DNA of 57,754 nucleotides from Microbispora sp. ZYX-F-249 (lineage in GTDB: Bacteria > Actinomycetota > Actinomycetes > Streptosporangiales > Streptosporangiaceae). Location: positions 1-57,754 of the forward strand of contig NZ_JBDJAW010000046.1 of NCBI RefSeq assembly GCF_039649665.1. The letters run 5' to 3'. Within the stretch, counting starts at the first letter, position 1, and each line of letters starts with the position of its first letter. This document shows positions 57,432 to 57,754 of this stretch, piece by piece. Under the pieces are notes generated by a model, which saw only the letters and a list, made by a program, of their open reading frames with translations, did not search any database and was not told where the DNA came from. Position numbers and translations under genes: made by a program.

Positions 57432-57754
57432 ACTTTCTTCCCTTTTCATGGGCGGTGAAGGGTGGAGGTGTCGCCCGTTCCTCCACCACTCCCGCAAGGC
57501 CAACGGTACTTGCGACCAGCGACGTCTCCGCGGGGAACGCAAGCGCCCTCTCCCATCGACGACCACGGGAGAGACGATGCCAGCTCGAGGATCGCCCGAC
57601 AATAGCCGAGCACCTGAGTCGTGACCACCCAGGGGAAGCTGGCCGACCGCGAGCAAGGCCAAGACCGGGCTCTTCATATGCGGACATCGAGCCCGTGCAC
57701 ACGGCATGCGCGGTCGCTATGTTCAATCACATGGCCGAGATGCTTGGCAGGACT
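57432..57754. other. Right edge without an assigned gene
   Basis: 323 bp to the window end. An ATG at 57732 (MAEMLGRT) could begin a gene cut by the window, but it has no ribosome-binding site. No attR, tRNA fragment or terminator is visible. Confidence 0.35.

Larger units (their letters stand above)
47859..57754. mobile_element. Actinomycete integrative and conjugative element (AICE), left part
   Basis: Starting at the tRNA-Arg 3' end the gene order is cargo, int, xis, rep, three small genes, an FtsK-type tra gene and a regulatory gene (all minus), a GntR repressor (plus), two small genes, HTH and Nudix. This is the module order of pSAM2-like AICEs: site-specific integration, rolling-circle-type replication, transfer as double-stranded DNA by one FtsK-like protein, and GntR/Nudix control. 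Genes from 48636 to 54569 touch or nearly touch and share an AAAGGAG-type ribosome-binding site. The right end is beyond the window. Confidence 0.9.

Noticed and set aside
56819..57754. Right attachment site of the AICE
   Set aside because: No repeat of the tRNA-Arg T-arm or acceptor sequence was found on either strand up to the window end.

Overview
This is a GC-rich actinobacterial chromosome segment. The codon bias is strongly G/C at third positions, GTG and TTG starts are common, and several actinobacterial clusters are present: the galU - glp/moeA - moaC - mog - GNAT - sepX/glpR block, and the pmt / rsmI / metG / tatD / rsmA / ispE neighbourhood known from mycobacteria and streptomycetes. 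A member of the Streptosporangiaceae or a relative is my best guess. That is an inference, because no rRNA is present. About 60 protein genes, two tRNA genes and one integrated mobile element are supported.

Layout. 0-6.4 kb: two related secreted trypsin-fold proteins in inverted orientation flank an ABC-F ATPase and ispE. 6.7-12.9 kb: a secreted HExxH metallopeptidase, a TetR/DinB-like divergent pair, a small membrane protein and a NarL-type two-component pair. 12.9-22.2 kb: rsmA-tatD-metG, a GT2 glycosyltransferase, a GT-C-like membrane protein, rsmI and a protein O-mannosyltransferase. The 8.3 kb between rsmA and ispE looks like an insertion into an otherwise conserved order, and rpfB, which lies between tatD and rsmA in mycobacteria, is absent. 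22.2-29.6 kb: a repeat-containing protein of unknown function, a CBM2/FN3 secreted protein, and small regulator-enzyme modules (VOC with WYL regulator and amidohydrolase; TetR with VOC) that have clear palindromic operators, then an orphan histidine kinase. 29.9-38.3 kb: tRNA-Ala, the molybdenum-cofactor/divisome block, 5-FTHF cyclo-ligase, a cation/proton antiporter, an FmdB zinc ribbon and MTA phosphorylase. 38.4-47.6 kb: a SAF/CpaB-like protein, an old yellow enzyme-MFS operon opposite a large LuxR ATPase regulator, a MarR/VOC/DUF1801 module, a coiled-coil VanY-type peptidase and a secreted protein of unknown function.

47.8 kb to the window end: an actinomycete integrative and conjugative element (AICE, pSAM2-like) inserted at the 3' end of tRNA-Arg(CCT). 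Reading from the attachment site it holds one cargo gene, then integrase, excisionase, an HUH-type Rep, three small accessory genes (one only 46 codons), an FtsK-type DNA translocase and a regulatory protein. All of these are on the minus strand and start at a promoter region shared with a divergent GntR repressor. Beyond that come two small coupled genes, an HTH regulator with a Nudix protein (a pSAM2 Pif-like pair), a truncated ORF and a DnaJ-zinc-like protein of lower GC. The right attachment site is not inside the window.

The two most unusual signals are (i) a 267-bp nested inverted-repeat structure filling the gap between two convergent genes at 19367-19633, with six copies of a 12-mer close to TGCAWGATCACG plus interleaved CCAGGTCA-type repeats arranged as a mirror, and (ii) the duplicated trypsin-fold proteins, whose catalytic-serine motif is degenerate and whose promoter/leader region was duplicated with them.
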